A stretch of DNA of 64,000 nt from Tetrapisispora phaffii CBS 4417 (lineage: Eukaryota; Ascomycota; Saccharomycetes; Saccharomycetales; Saccharomycetaceae), in assembly GCF_000236905.1 (NCBI RefSeq), contig NC_016520.1, positions 434,001 through 498,000 of the forward strand. The letters are read 5' to 3'. Position 1 is the stretch's first letter. Each line of letters begins with the position of its first letter. Under the pieces are notes generated by a model that saw only the letters and a list, made by a program, of their open reading frames with translations, had not been told where the DNA came from and ran no database searches. Both the position numbers and the translations under genes were made by a program. Shown here piece by piece: positions 29,121 through 40,300 of this stretch.

Positions 29121-30206
29121 ATGTCAAAGGTTCTAGTTTTAGGGGCTGGAGTGTCAGGCTTGACTTCCGCTCTATCTTTGATTGAAACATTTCCTGATAG
29201 TATCAAGGAGTTGACTATAATATCTTCCGAATTCCCAGGGGACTACCATTCTCATGACTTTGCATCACCTTGGGCAGGTGCCAATTGGTGTTCCTTTGCT
29301 AGCAATTCTGACAAATACCAAATCATTCGTGATAAGTTCACTTATTTAAAATTCTTAGAGTTGTCAGAAAGGGATCCAAGAACGCAAATTAAGAAGTTCC
29401 CAGTTAAACATATTGCTAGCAAAGAGAAAGAGACACCATGGTTCATTAAGGAAAACTTCGTTAAAGATCTCACAAAAATCACACCAGAAGAACTAAGGGA
29501 AAGAAATTTTGATCCTGACAAGTTTGTAGGTTGGCAATTTACGACTGTATCTATTTCACCAAATTTGTACAATAATTTTTTATTATCTCAGTTGAAAACT
29601 CATAATGTTATAACAAAGAGAATACAGAGGATTGAACATATTGAAGAAGTTATTGATATTTTAGGTTATACACCAGATCTTGTGATTAATTGTTCTGGTA
29701 TTAATGGCGGCAAGATTTTGTCTGAACTAGATCCAGAAGAGGCTGACAAAGTATATCCAGTAAAAGGTCAAATACTTCAAATTTATGAAGATTTACCTTT
29801 CCAAATTATGGGTGATGACCTACCTACTGCTGACATACCACTAGAAGATGAATTTTTAAACATTTTCCCAAGACCAGAGGGAGGTTGTATTGTAGGTGGT
29901 ATAATGAGAGCAAATGATGGTTCCCGAAATGAAATAGATGGATTGTTTGACAATATCGAAAGAATTGCTAAAAGACATGTCCCTGAATTACAAAAATTTA
30001 CTGTCTTTAATAAGTATGTTGCAATCAGAAATGCAAGAAAAGGTGGTGTTCGAATTGAGTTTTCGAATTATGTAATGAAATCACATAAAGGGAATTTGAA
30101 TGTAGTCCATAACTATGGTATCGGTGGCTCAGGGTATCAGTCTTCCTTTGGCAGTGCAAAACAAGTATGTGAACTTTCAACAGGGGTGCTAGGCAAGAAA
30201 ACTTAA
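29121..30206 (+). CDS. D-amino-acid oxidase / D-aspartate oxidase family flavoenzyme
   Basis: 361 residues. It has an N-terminal FAD-binding Rossmann motif VLGAGVSGL (residues 6-14), the conserved SPWAGANW block near residue 50 (FAD and active-site loop), a VINCSGI turn near 190, VKGQILQI near 214, FPRPEGGCIVGG near 252, and the C-terminal IRNARKGGVRIE and NYGIGGSGYQSSFG blocks of the family, the last gripping FAD. The enzyme oxidises D-amino acids to keto acids with release of ammonium and H2O2. The C-terminus is GKKT, not a canonical PTS1 tripeptide, although yeast DAAOs are usually peroxisomal. S. cerevisiae lacks this gene. It follows the OYE gene in the same direction. Whether it prefers neutral or acidic D-amino acids cannot be told from sequence. 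Confidence 0.92.
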   Translation: MSKVLVLGAGVSGLTSALSLIETFPDSIKELTIISSEFPGDYHSHDFASPWAGANWCSFASNSDKYQIIRDKFTYLKFLELSERDPRTQIKKFPVKHIASKEKETPWFIKENFVKDLTKITPEELRERNFDPDKFVGWQFTTVSISPNLYNNFLLSQLKTHNVITKRIQRIEHIEEVIDILGYTPDLVINCSGINGGKILSELDPEEADKVYPVKGQILQIYEDLPFQIMGDDLPTADIPLEDEFLNIFPRPEGGCIVGGIMRANDGSRNEIDGLFDNIERIAKRHVPELQKFTVFNKYVAIRNARKGGVRIEFSNYVMKSHKGNLNVVHNYGIGGSGYQSSFGSAKQVCELSTGVLGKKT

Positions 30207-30400
30207 ATGTCATTCTACATTATTTATGTACGTAAACCTTCTAATAGCTAGCTCTTTTTTAAAGATACTTATGACTATATGTCGATTACAAGAAATACAT
30301 TCCTGAAACACACTTTATTTATATTATTTCTAAAATAATAAATATTCAAAACTTCTTAACTATCTTTATAGGATATAATTACCTAGAATTTAGAGTTCAT

Positions 30401-32695
30401 TTACCTAGAAAAGAATTCAGAAAAAGAATTTAGTGAACCGGTTCTCAATCTTGAATCGGGTTTTACATTATCATCTGTACCGTAAGGCGTCATACTAAAT
30501 CCATACTGTTTCGTTACGGTTAAATTCTTTGCGCCAGAAGAGGACGGATTGGCTGATAGATTAAATGAATTTGCAGAAGATGATCGCGTCAATCTATTCA
30601 AAGATGAAGAGGAACTATTATTACTTTTACTCATTATTCCTTTAAAAACACCACTCCTTGAAGTACTATTTGTAGATGATGTTGACAAACCTCTATGACG
30701 TACACCTTGTGGTTTTTCTAAATTTATTATTGATGGTTCTGTCAACACAGTTTCATCTGGATATAAAGGTGGGAGGTCATCTACGGTGCTACTATGAAGC
30801 TTCATTGCTTTATCGTAAGAGGGAACTCTACTCAAGGTGTTATTATCCCAGTCCTTTCTTGGGGTAGAGGACTGCGTAACAAAAGAGCTATTTCTTGACA
30901 TACCAGAGAATATCGATGCGTGTGTCATATTGTTGTCAAAATAATTATCATCTCCCTTCGTAATAAATACTTCAGGAGTCTTAATTTCTACATCAATTCC
31001 TGACATATTGATACTTTTAAATGGGTTGAATTTAGAGTTTAAGGATGTAACCGATTTTTCTCTTTCCATATGTAGCATCTCTAATCGGTAATTCAGTTGT
31101 TCCAAATGAGATTCATCTGACAAAAGCAAGAAACTTTCTGTGGGGTTACTTGAAAAATTATGTTCCTCAATTAATGGAGAAGACATAGAACTATCAATAC
31201 TGAAACTCTTTTTATGTTTTTCATATTTTGGTGGGGCCATTAGTGATGAGATATTTTGTTGAGAAGAAGATGAGGTTTCTGAGTACAGGGTATCACATAT
31301 TTCATTATTTGGGGTTAGAATTTCTTGTTCGTTAGAACCAAATATTGTATCATCATCCACTATATTTGAATTTTTAACTTTTAATGGGTTACTCTTTAAA
31401 TTATCAGTTGCTTTTATACCATCAACGACAATATGCCCAGGTTCATTTATTTCTTTTCTATTAATCCCTAGTGGTAAAAATGTCGAAATATACAGTTGTA
31501 TTGGAACTGAAGCTCTCAATTCTGAGATGTGACCATCCGGATTCATTAAGGATATATTTACTTTAAATTTGTGACGAATCTTAATGTTGCTCAAAATATT
31601 ACAGTCTTGTGTACATTGAGATAAACTTGGTGGGATTGTAAAATCTGTATCAATATCCCAAAAATCTTGAAACTCGGTCTGCTCATTCAGCAACTCAGAT
31701 TCAGTCAATTCTTTTCCTTGCGTCTTTTTATGATATATGTTAACATGACCTAAAGGATCTTTGATTTTTAATTTTTTGATTATTCTTTCTTGATGTATCA
31801 CAATCCCTTGAGATCCACAGTATTGAGATGATTCTATCAAAGATATACGAATGGGACCTAATTTTAAACCTTTCAGTATTGGGATCATGTGGAATTTAAT
31901 TGGAATTGTTGAACCTATAGCGATTGCTTTTGATCTTACCGAAATATCATATTCTATTTTTTTTGGCCATTCATTTTGCACAAACACTGTTTCTGACAAT
32001 TCAACCACATCAGGAGACAACGTTCTCACTATTCTAATATTTTTCTCACATATAAGATCATTCTCGCCTCTGCCCCTTTCAATAGATGCACGCAGACTAT
32101 ACCTAACACAACCGTTTGGAAAGCCTTCAACACTTTCAGTTAATGAGCCAGGTAAAATGGCACTGAATGGAAATTCGTAGTTACCAGGTAATAACGTACA
32201 GTAGTTACTCCCACTGGATGTAGTTGTTAATGATGCTAGGGATGCATTTGATCGACTTCTTGGTTTTGTACTGTTTTTAAGATCTTCTTTTGGGCTTGAA
32301 ATACTATAATTTTTATTCCCATAATTACTATACAAATTTTGAAAATAATTTTGAATATTAATATTATCCCAATTATGCGTATAAATTCTCTTTTCAAACT
32401 TGCTATATCTGAATACTTTTGAAGTGCTATCTGTAGCAGATGACGTTGCTGGTAATTTTAAATTTGGTATATTTAATCTTAATTTACCTTCTAAACTTAA
32501 ATGAACCCCTTTAATATATACTGGTTCACATATCGAAAATACTATTGTTCCTGACAAAAAAATTGAAGGAGCATTTTCTGGAATACCATTGATGACGATA
32601 ACTCCATTACTATTTACTGAATTATCAATACTATTCAAACGAATATCAAATAATAAAGGTGCCTTCGAACTAGATTTGGTGTATGCAGAAAACAT
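30401..32695 (-). CDS. ROG3: Alpha-arrestin, Rsp5 ubiquitin-ligase adaptor (Rog3/Rod1 type)
   Basis: 764 residues. An arrestin fold covers about residues 1-400 (LLFDIRLNSIDN, LSGTIVFSICEPVYIKGVHLSLEGKLRL, NYEFPFSAILPGSLTESVEGF, SELRASVPIQLYIS). Two PPxY motifs for binding Rsp5 WW domains are present: PPKY at about 486 and PPLY at about 641. The C-terminal half is Ser/Asn-rich with many possible phosphosites, as in the family, where Snf1 and calcineurin control activity. These adaptors drive ubiquitination and endocytosis of plasma-membrane transporters and receptors in response to glucose and other signals. The location between PES4/MIP6 and FAB1 points to ROG3 (YFR022W); ROD1 is its duplicate and cannot be excluded on sequence alone. 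Confidence 0.9.
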   Translation of the reverse strand: MFSAYTKSSSKAPLLFDIRLNSIDNSVNSNGVIVINGIPENAPSIFLSGTIVFSICEPVYIKGVHLSLEGKLRLNIPNLKLPATSSATDSTSKVFRYSKFEKRIYTHNWDNINIQNYFQNLYSNYGNKNYSISSPKEDLKNSTKPRSRSNASLASLTTTSSGSNYCTLLPGNYEFPFSAILPGSLTESVEGFPNGCVRYSLRASIERGRGENDLICEKNIRIVRTLSPDVVELSETVFVQNEWPKKIEYDISVRSKAIAIGSTIPIKFHMIPILKGLKLGPIRISLIESSQYCGSQGIVIHQERIIKKLKIKDPLGHVNIYHKKTQGKELTESELLNEQTEFQDFWDIDTDFTIPPSLSQCTQDCNILSNIKIRHKFKVNISLMNPDGHISELRASVPIQLYISTFLPLGINRKEINEPGHIVVDGIKATDNLKSNPLKVKNSNIVDDDTIFGSNEQEILTPNNEICDTLYSETSSSSQQNISSLMAPPKYEKHKKSFSIDSSMSSPLIEEHNFSSNPTESFLLLSDESHLEQLNYRLEMLHMEREKSVTSLNSKFNPFKSINMSGIDVEIKTPEVFITKGDDNYFDNNMTHASIFSGMSRNSSFVTQSSTPRKDWDNNTLSRVPSYDKAMKLHSSTVDDLPPLYPDETVLTEPSIINLEKPQGVRHRGLSTSSTNSTSRSGVFKGIMSKSNNSSSSSLNRLTRSSSANSFNLSANPSSSGAKNLTVTKQYGFSMTPYGTDDNVKPDSRLRTGSLNSFSEFFSR

Positions 32696-34369
32696 TTTTT
32701 TTTAAATGTAAATGTAAATGGTCTTGATAAGCTATTTTGTTAACAATGCAAAACTTAATGAAAACCTGATATAAAAACAATATTTCTGAATAGCATATAA
32801 CTGTGTTTTTAAATATTTAGAGAGCTGAAATAAAATATTTTATCTTATTGATCTTATTGAGTTCTAATAAACCAGATCAGAAAATAGTAAGAAAGAAAAA
32901 GTACATATGTAACAACTCACCCTAGTATTTAAGTCATAAAAATACAATCACTACAGTAAGATATAATCAACAATTTTAAAACATTACTAGCGCTTACAAA
33001 CTTCTTATTTATATAGATCTCTATATATGCTGCTAACTATATTATTAACTTATTGTAATATATATCTATAATTCCTAAGAAGAAATAACGAATGATATAA
33101 GTTAACCCTTGACCTATTATTTCAAAATCTTTAAACTCAACATCCGTATTGTCGACTAAATATCTCTCCTTATTGTAGCCTCTACCTTAACTAATGTTCG
33201 TTTTCACAAGGTTATATAATCGCAATCGCATGCGTAGTTTAGTCCAGTTAACTTGGCATCCATAAACTAATCAGCTGTCGTACTCCCTTACTTAGTAGAG
33301 AAACACAGCCAAAACATATATAAGGCCACGAATCTAAAGTCCGCACTAATAAATAATATATACCATGTCGTTAGTTTACAAGTTGAACCCTTATTGCCAT
33401 TATGTGTTTTTCCTATCTTGTTCCCTATGTGGTGGTTCCAATTAATCAAAATTTATATCACATCGTTTACTTTCTCGAGAAATAAAAGACTCAAAAGTTG
33501 TTCCTAACTTCAAAACGTCTTAGTATGTTCCGCATCTCAGTGAGGGAAAAAGTGAAAGCCCTTTCTTATTCCTAGTTCAGCTTTTCTAATTGTGCTGGAA
33601 GAAAGAGAGATGGACAGAGAGAAAGAGAAAGAGAGCAATATGAAGTTAACGGTAAGTGTTTCTGAGAGGTCACGGAGAAACTCCAAGGTTAATTGACCAT
33701 GTAGTACACTAGAGGACACCATATAATATCTCCGACTGATGTTGCAGAGGCATGGATATATAGATACACATGGATAATATGCAAGCTATAAAAGTTGGTG
33801 AGGCTACAGATCTTTGTAGCCGCAGATGTTCTTAGATTTACGTGGAATGCCGATTGTTGTAACTTAAGTTTTGAGTTAGTCTTGCAATGCTTAGATTACA
33901 ATGAGAAGGATACCCTAAGTACTGTATAGATACAGAGAGAATCGAGTTTCTTACTTTAGTAAAGCATAATAATGCTAGAAAAGAAACAAATATCGAAGAG
34001 GCTAAAAGCCTTGGTTTTTGAACCACTGGTGATGCTTCAGTTCTAGTTTTCGTTTGTGTATACGAAATGAAAACGTCGAAGTATTAATTCTCCTTGTAAT
34101 TCTCTCAACTGTTATTGTATGTTATAGCCTTATTTTACATAATTTGTCCCAAGACACCGACAATTAGCAGCGCAAACTGAGAAAATCACTGGATACAAAA
34201 AGATTAATTACACTCACATCTCTTTATTGAGTAGGATATACTATATTCATACTATATGTGAAGAAACCTTATTTGATTAAGAACTTTGAGAAAGAAAAGG
34301 TAAATACTTAATATGATTGTTCACTATAGAAACCATTAAATTTATATTATTCATTTATACATTTTTTTT
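32696..34369. other. ROG3-FAB1 gap where ATG18 lies in S. cerevisiae
   Basis: 1.67 kb without a supported gene. In S. cerevisiae ATG18 and the small frame YFR020W sit here. I see no WD40/PROPPIN motif such as FRRG or LRRG. A purine-rich stretch lies at about 33600-33645, and a small hairpin at about 33808-33827 (GGCTACA...TGTAGCC). Both are of unknown meaning. Short frames (33537-33722, 33838-34026) are not supported. Confidence 0.5.
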
Positions 34370-37300
34370 TTAAATAGAATCTTGAAACCAAGGATCCGGA
34401 ACCATAAGTATATAACATTCCATTGCTTCTCTAAATCTATTTTTATACTGGCGAGGTGTCACTACAGTTGGCATCTTTGTACTACTAGCTCCTCCACCGA
34501 CAAACCCTTTCTCTTTAACCCAGCTTTCTAATTTCTTATCCCAAGTAAATGTCCTTATGAAATCTATAATACCCGCTGTAATTGTATGTGTTTCATTATC
34601 GATGCCAATTACTAAAGAATAATCCATCACGTTCATTTTCGCTAAGAATAAGGTATCATTCCAAAGAGAGGCTCTTAATAATTTTTTATCGTATTCACCA
34701 ACGTGTATTGGGGATTCGTAAATGTACTCTATCATATTTTCATCTAACAGGACTTCGTTTTCTTTGCCTGTTTGTTCGACATGTCTATTTCTCATAGATC
34801 CCTTTAAATCAAAGATTCTCGTTGATTTTCTTTCATAAAATAGATTTTCCATAATAATTAAATCCATTTTGTAATTTTTAGAAGTAGATGAATTCTTAAC
34901 TTGGATTTGGAAAAATCCAAATATTTTTGCTAAGGAGGTTGGCAAATCATGAAACATAGCCTGTGACATATATTCAAAGTAATTTGGTGCAAACTTAATG
35001 AATGCATCTAATTCACTATGGGATAATTCTTTTATAACAAATCTGTCATCTAAAGTCTTTAAAAATCCACTTCCACTTTTACCTCCATTCGAATTCCATT
35101 TGATACATCTTGATAAACTTTGAATAAATTTGTCACGGTCACAACAAGTCTCTCGAAAGGCTTCAAAATGCTCAGCAAAAAAAATTTTACAAGACATCAC
35201 TGAGTCTTGATCTTGAAACTGGTATCTTAGATGCACGGCTTTCTTTTTTAACATAATATTTTCCAATGCCTCATTATTTTCCAGTAATGCTTCCCCTGAG
35301 TCATTAATATTCATATGCGACATATTTTCTATAGAATCATGTTGGTTAAACTCATGAGGCTCCATAGAAGTAGACTCTGTATTTCCACCCTTCATTAGAG
35401 TTTCATTGTTGCTAGTAGTGTCGGCATGGTCAATATCTGCTTGGGTTACTGTATCATGTCTTTCTGCTTCTGATTTCTGTAAGTGCAACATTTTTTGTTT
35501 ATAATCTTCAATGCTTAAGCAAAAAGCAATCAAAGAGCTAGGTTCATCTTCTCGAATTATGACATTGCTATCAGAAAAAACGTGTTCGGTTGGAGTCGTT
35601 GGATACTGAAATGGCTTCCAAGATGATGCTGAATGATCTGCCCAAAAGTTAGATAATGCTTTCAACAGAGATGATCTTTCTCTTAATGTCGAACCTTGAG
35701 CATTCGGATTATCAGTAACCTTAGTGTCAAAAACTTCTTGCAAACTTTTGTCCAATGTATGTAACTTCTCTTGAATAGTAGACTCATTATCATTTCTTTT
35801 TTCAGAGGACAAATCTTCTGAATTTCTGTCATTAACAGCGTTTTCATTAGCATGATTTTTATCATTAGGTTCGCACTCTCGCTTACTATGTTTATTGTCA
35901 TCTTGGTTATCGGTGTTATCATTCATTTTTCTCATTTTTTCACCCCATATATGAATAGAATTTTCTAATTCATGCTCCAAATTTGTATTTAAATTATTTT
36001 GATATGTATTATTGAAAATAGTCTTACTAGTGGCATTGTCATTCATAGATAACGGTTTATCATGAAGAGGTTCTTCGACGGCATCTTTGACATCTTTGTA
36101 GATGTCTACTATAGGAGTATGGTTTGTTAGTCTATATGACTGATACTTCGCTTTATTGATCGATAACCTTTCCAGTTCTCTTTGTAACTCGAATTCTTTT
36201 GATAGCGAGTCAATATGCATTTTATCAAAAAAATTGGCTAATTTCCCAACTTTAGTATTTACATGACGATTTTGTTCATAATACTTTGTAATATCTTCAT
36301 TTGTCATTAAGCTTAACCTTCTTAAATCTGGTTTTTCTACATCACTAAATGATTTTCTTGATAAACTAACTTTATCAAATAAATTAGGCATAGAAATATT
36401 TACAGAAGCACCTGCTTTAGTTCCTAAGGTATTTTTAGTAAAATTATTGTTGAAATTGCGACCTTCTATACCTATTATTTCGTTATCATATCTTGGATTT
36501 ACAAGATCGGGTTCTTGTGCAACATTAGGTCTGTTGTCATCTTTAATTTCACTTTCTGGAACTGTATTATGATTTTTAGAGTGATGACTATCTGTTATAG
36601 ATTTAAGGCTATTCTCTAAGCTTGCATTATCGTTAATCACCTCATGTTCATTAGCTTTTTCATTTAGGTTATCTGGTAATTCCTCATAATTTGGACTAAA
36701 AAATTTCTTCAATTGATTCGTAGTGATCTGAGAAATATCATTTTCAGATGGCATATATTCCACTGCAAAATTATCAAATAACAGTTGCCAATTCTCTGAT
36801 TTTTCTGAAAGAATCTGAATTGCTTGATTTAAAGGTAAGTGGACGTCGCCAGGAACATTTTTGTATAAATTTTCAATTAAATCAAGAATATAGGCTTCTT
36901 CTGTATCAACTAATTTTTGGAAATCTTTTAAAATGGAAGCAGCTCTCACATATAATTCCTTGGGTATAATATCCAATTTGATATTTAATAATCTATTTCT
37001 AATGCTTCCATAAAATAAGTTGATCTTATCTAAGATATTATAAAATAGTTCAATTTTTAATTTAATATCTTTATCAGATTTCCATATTATTTTTCTTGGA
37101 GGCGTGACAAGTTCAAAAACTTCTAAATCTGAATATTCCATTCTTACTACTAGATCATTGTATCCATAATATTTCACATGATCTTTTGTAAAATCATGAG
37201 GACATTTGCTAACTTGTTTGACAGCTTCTTTGTCACTCCAGAACATAACTTCTAAAAATTTACCAAATGAATAACTCCAAGTATGTTGAGCCATCTGGAT

Positions 37301-40300
37301 AATAGGAGTCGAAGTACCACACTTTTTACAATAACTCCAAGTCAGTATTATATCATTTAGCCTTGGTAACTTGGATTGAAGCTTTTCAATTAAAACGTCA
37401 ACCTTCCCTGAACCATGCACATAACTCCTGTAATGATCAAGAAGTAAACCATTACAACCTTGTTGACAATGATATGATGAAGTAGCAACAATATTTTCTA
37501 TATATTGACCAAGCGATATATCATTATCCCAGAAATAGTCTATATTCAAAATTTGAGGGCCTATGCAAGGAGTTGATAATTTCGTAGAGACCATCGAGTA
37601 GAGAACTGTGATGGATTGATGTGTACCAGTGCTCATAATATTGTGAGATTGGGAATATGATAATTCCCATTGACGACTTCTCCTTTGAAATTCCAGCTCT
37701 AAATTTTCTATTTCTTTCTCATGAACGAATTTGGACAAATAACGTAAATCTGAGTTAGTTAATTTCGATTCAATATCACTAGGTAAAATACCCTTTATAT
37801 CATCTACGTTCATTTCTCCGGATAATTTTAATAATTCTTGTTTTTTACAAGTTAGAGCTTTTTCCAATTCTCTCCCACGTCTTAACAGAAAAGGCAAAGG
37901 GAATTTTACAGTAGGAGAAACACTAAGTATTCTTCTATTGTACTCATTTAGAAACTCAGAAAAATAGCCCTTCTCATCATTTTCCAAATTTTGTTTTCTT
38001 GTAGTATTATAAAATTCCAAAGATGGTTGAATGAAATTATCTTTAAAAAGACAATTCTCTAATTTTAATGCAAAATATATATAAACCATAAACTCAGTCA
38101 CCTGCTTCAATTTGCTTAATATTTCTTCATCACCACCCCTCAGTAAAATTGTACCACCCAAAGCTGGATTACAACCACGTAAAAACGTATATGACTTACT
38201 TATGTTTCCATAAATGAAAGTTTTAACTTCAAAAGATTCACATTCTCCCATTTTTATATTTGTTGACAGTTTATCTATAGACACAGCAATATCCGCCTCT
38301 GTTAATTTAGCTATTCTTTCTATAACTTGTGGTTTTAGGTTATATTGAACAATTACACCAGATTTATCTAAAAGATCAAGAGCATATCCACTGGCGTTGG
38401 CACCGACAAAGATTATATCTGCATTAAAAGATGATATTCTAGATATCAGTTTATTAAGATATTCACGTTCCTGAGCTAACACTGTTTCCAAGCTTAGAAA
38501 GTGATTCTCATTCTTTGTATACTCAAGTGGAAACATTATTAAAAGTATTCTAGGATTAGAAAAATATCTTGGCATTCGCTTTGATGATAGAGATTTGCCA
38601 AACACTATACCATTGATATACTCTGAACTTTCTACTATATCACCAGGAATTCTTTTGATTTTTATATAATTTTGTCGATAATCTAATGAGTTTGCCTCTT
38701 TTCCATTTATTTCAACCACTTGCAATTGTTTTAAGAAAATTTCCATAATGTTTGACCATTTGGTATCTTTTGTCAATTCTTGGTCCAGCATAACTTGTTT
38801 TAATAAAGCTTCTAAATGAAGATTCGATACTTCATTTAGTTCAACTTTATTTCTCTTTAATTTTCTATCATTAAAACTTGAGACTGAACGCCTCATTGCA
38901 TATGAATTCGTTGAATTTTTTGATTTCATTTGGAAATTATTTGCATTTGAAACACCGCTAGAAGAAAGCATATTGTACTCCCCATTAGCATAAGCACACT
39001 CATCATCGTCAATTACTGAAATTAAGTTGGGTGTACTGTGAGCGATCAGATTCAGACCTTTATATGCTGAATTTACACTAGTTGAAGTTGAACGTTTTGT
39101 TTTGCTTTTTCTTCTAAATTGTATTCTTCTCAAAGAAGCAGCAGCTCTCTGTGATGACTTTGTAGAGCTTCTGACGGATCTAATAGGATTATGTGTATGT
39201 TTTGGATCTATTAAAGTTGAATAGATAGACATGGATCCTTCGTCTTCTGAAGATGATCCACTTTTTGAAATATCAAAATTTCTATTTTGGCTTGATTTCA
39301 TAGAACTCTTCTCATGTAAACTATTTCTGGATGCATTCAATTTGTTAACTTCAGGATCAAGCCCGTAATTAAATTCAAATTGGTATTGCTTTTTTCCTGC
39401 CTGTTTGAATATATCAGAAGCCTTACTGCTTTGATATGATATTTTATCTTGAGGAGACTTCCCTCCGCTAACATAGTTCAGGAAAGAACTTTTTAAGGAA
39501 CTCGTAGTGTTTTTTCTTTTGATTTTATTCAGATGAGACGAAAGTTTGTCATACTGATCTGGTAAAATATCAACATCTCTAATGGTGTACCTATCTTTCT
39601 GGCTACTAACCCCATTATTATATGACAATCGATTATCGTTCATATTGTTTGAATGCTTATTGTAACTGTTAGGATAACCTGTATCCGAAAATATTTCTAA
39701 CGACTCACCTTGCCTTGTAGCAGGAATAGTCATTTTTGGAGGCGGAGTAGGAGTCGATAAAAACAATTTAGAATCTTCTCCATTAGTTAAAATACTTTGA
39801 ATGTCGTCATGATCAGCATTATATGCTGTTGGATCATTTCCATTTTTTATCACATCATAAGAAGCTTCAGGGGTATTTTCATAACTTGATGCCATCCCAT
39901 CCATATTCAAATCAGTTGTGTCTTCTTCTTGTTCACCTTCGCTAGAGTCTTCATATGCATCAATATGTCTGTTACAACTTAAACATACTTTAATGTTACC
40001 ATCATAACCAATTTTTTCACCTTGTACAGGTGCTATACAGTTTCTGCAAAATATCTGACCACACATTCTACAATGGTGTTTCCTCCTAAAAGTATTGAAT
40101 GATTTACCACATATAAAACATTCTCTGGCATTTTCATCTTTCATCCAATATTCCTTTAATAATATTCTCTCTTGTGTCTTCTTTGGATCTCTTTTATATG
40201 TATTATAAAATCCAAAAAGGAAACTTTTTGACAACGATGCATTTAATGAAGAATCTGTACTATTTACTGACATATTATCATCATTTAAGTTTTCCATGAA

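Noticed and set aside
33600..33830. Possible snoRNA from a purine-rich stretch and small hairpin
   Set aside because: No convincing C/D or H/ACA boxes; a hairpin alone is not enough.
35683..35922. 79-codon frame inside FAB1
   Set aside because: Shadow of the FAB1 coding sequence in another frame.
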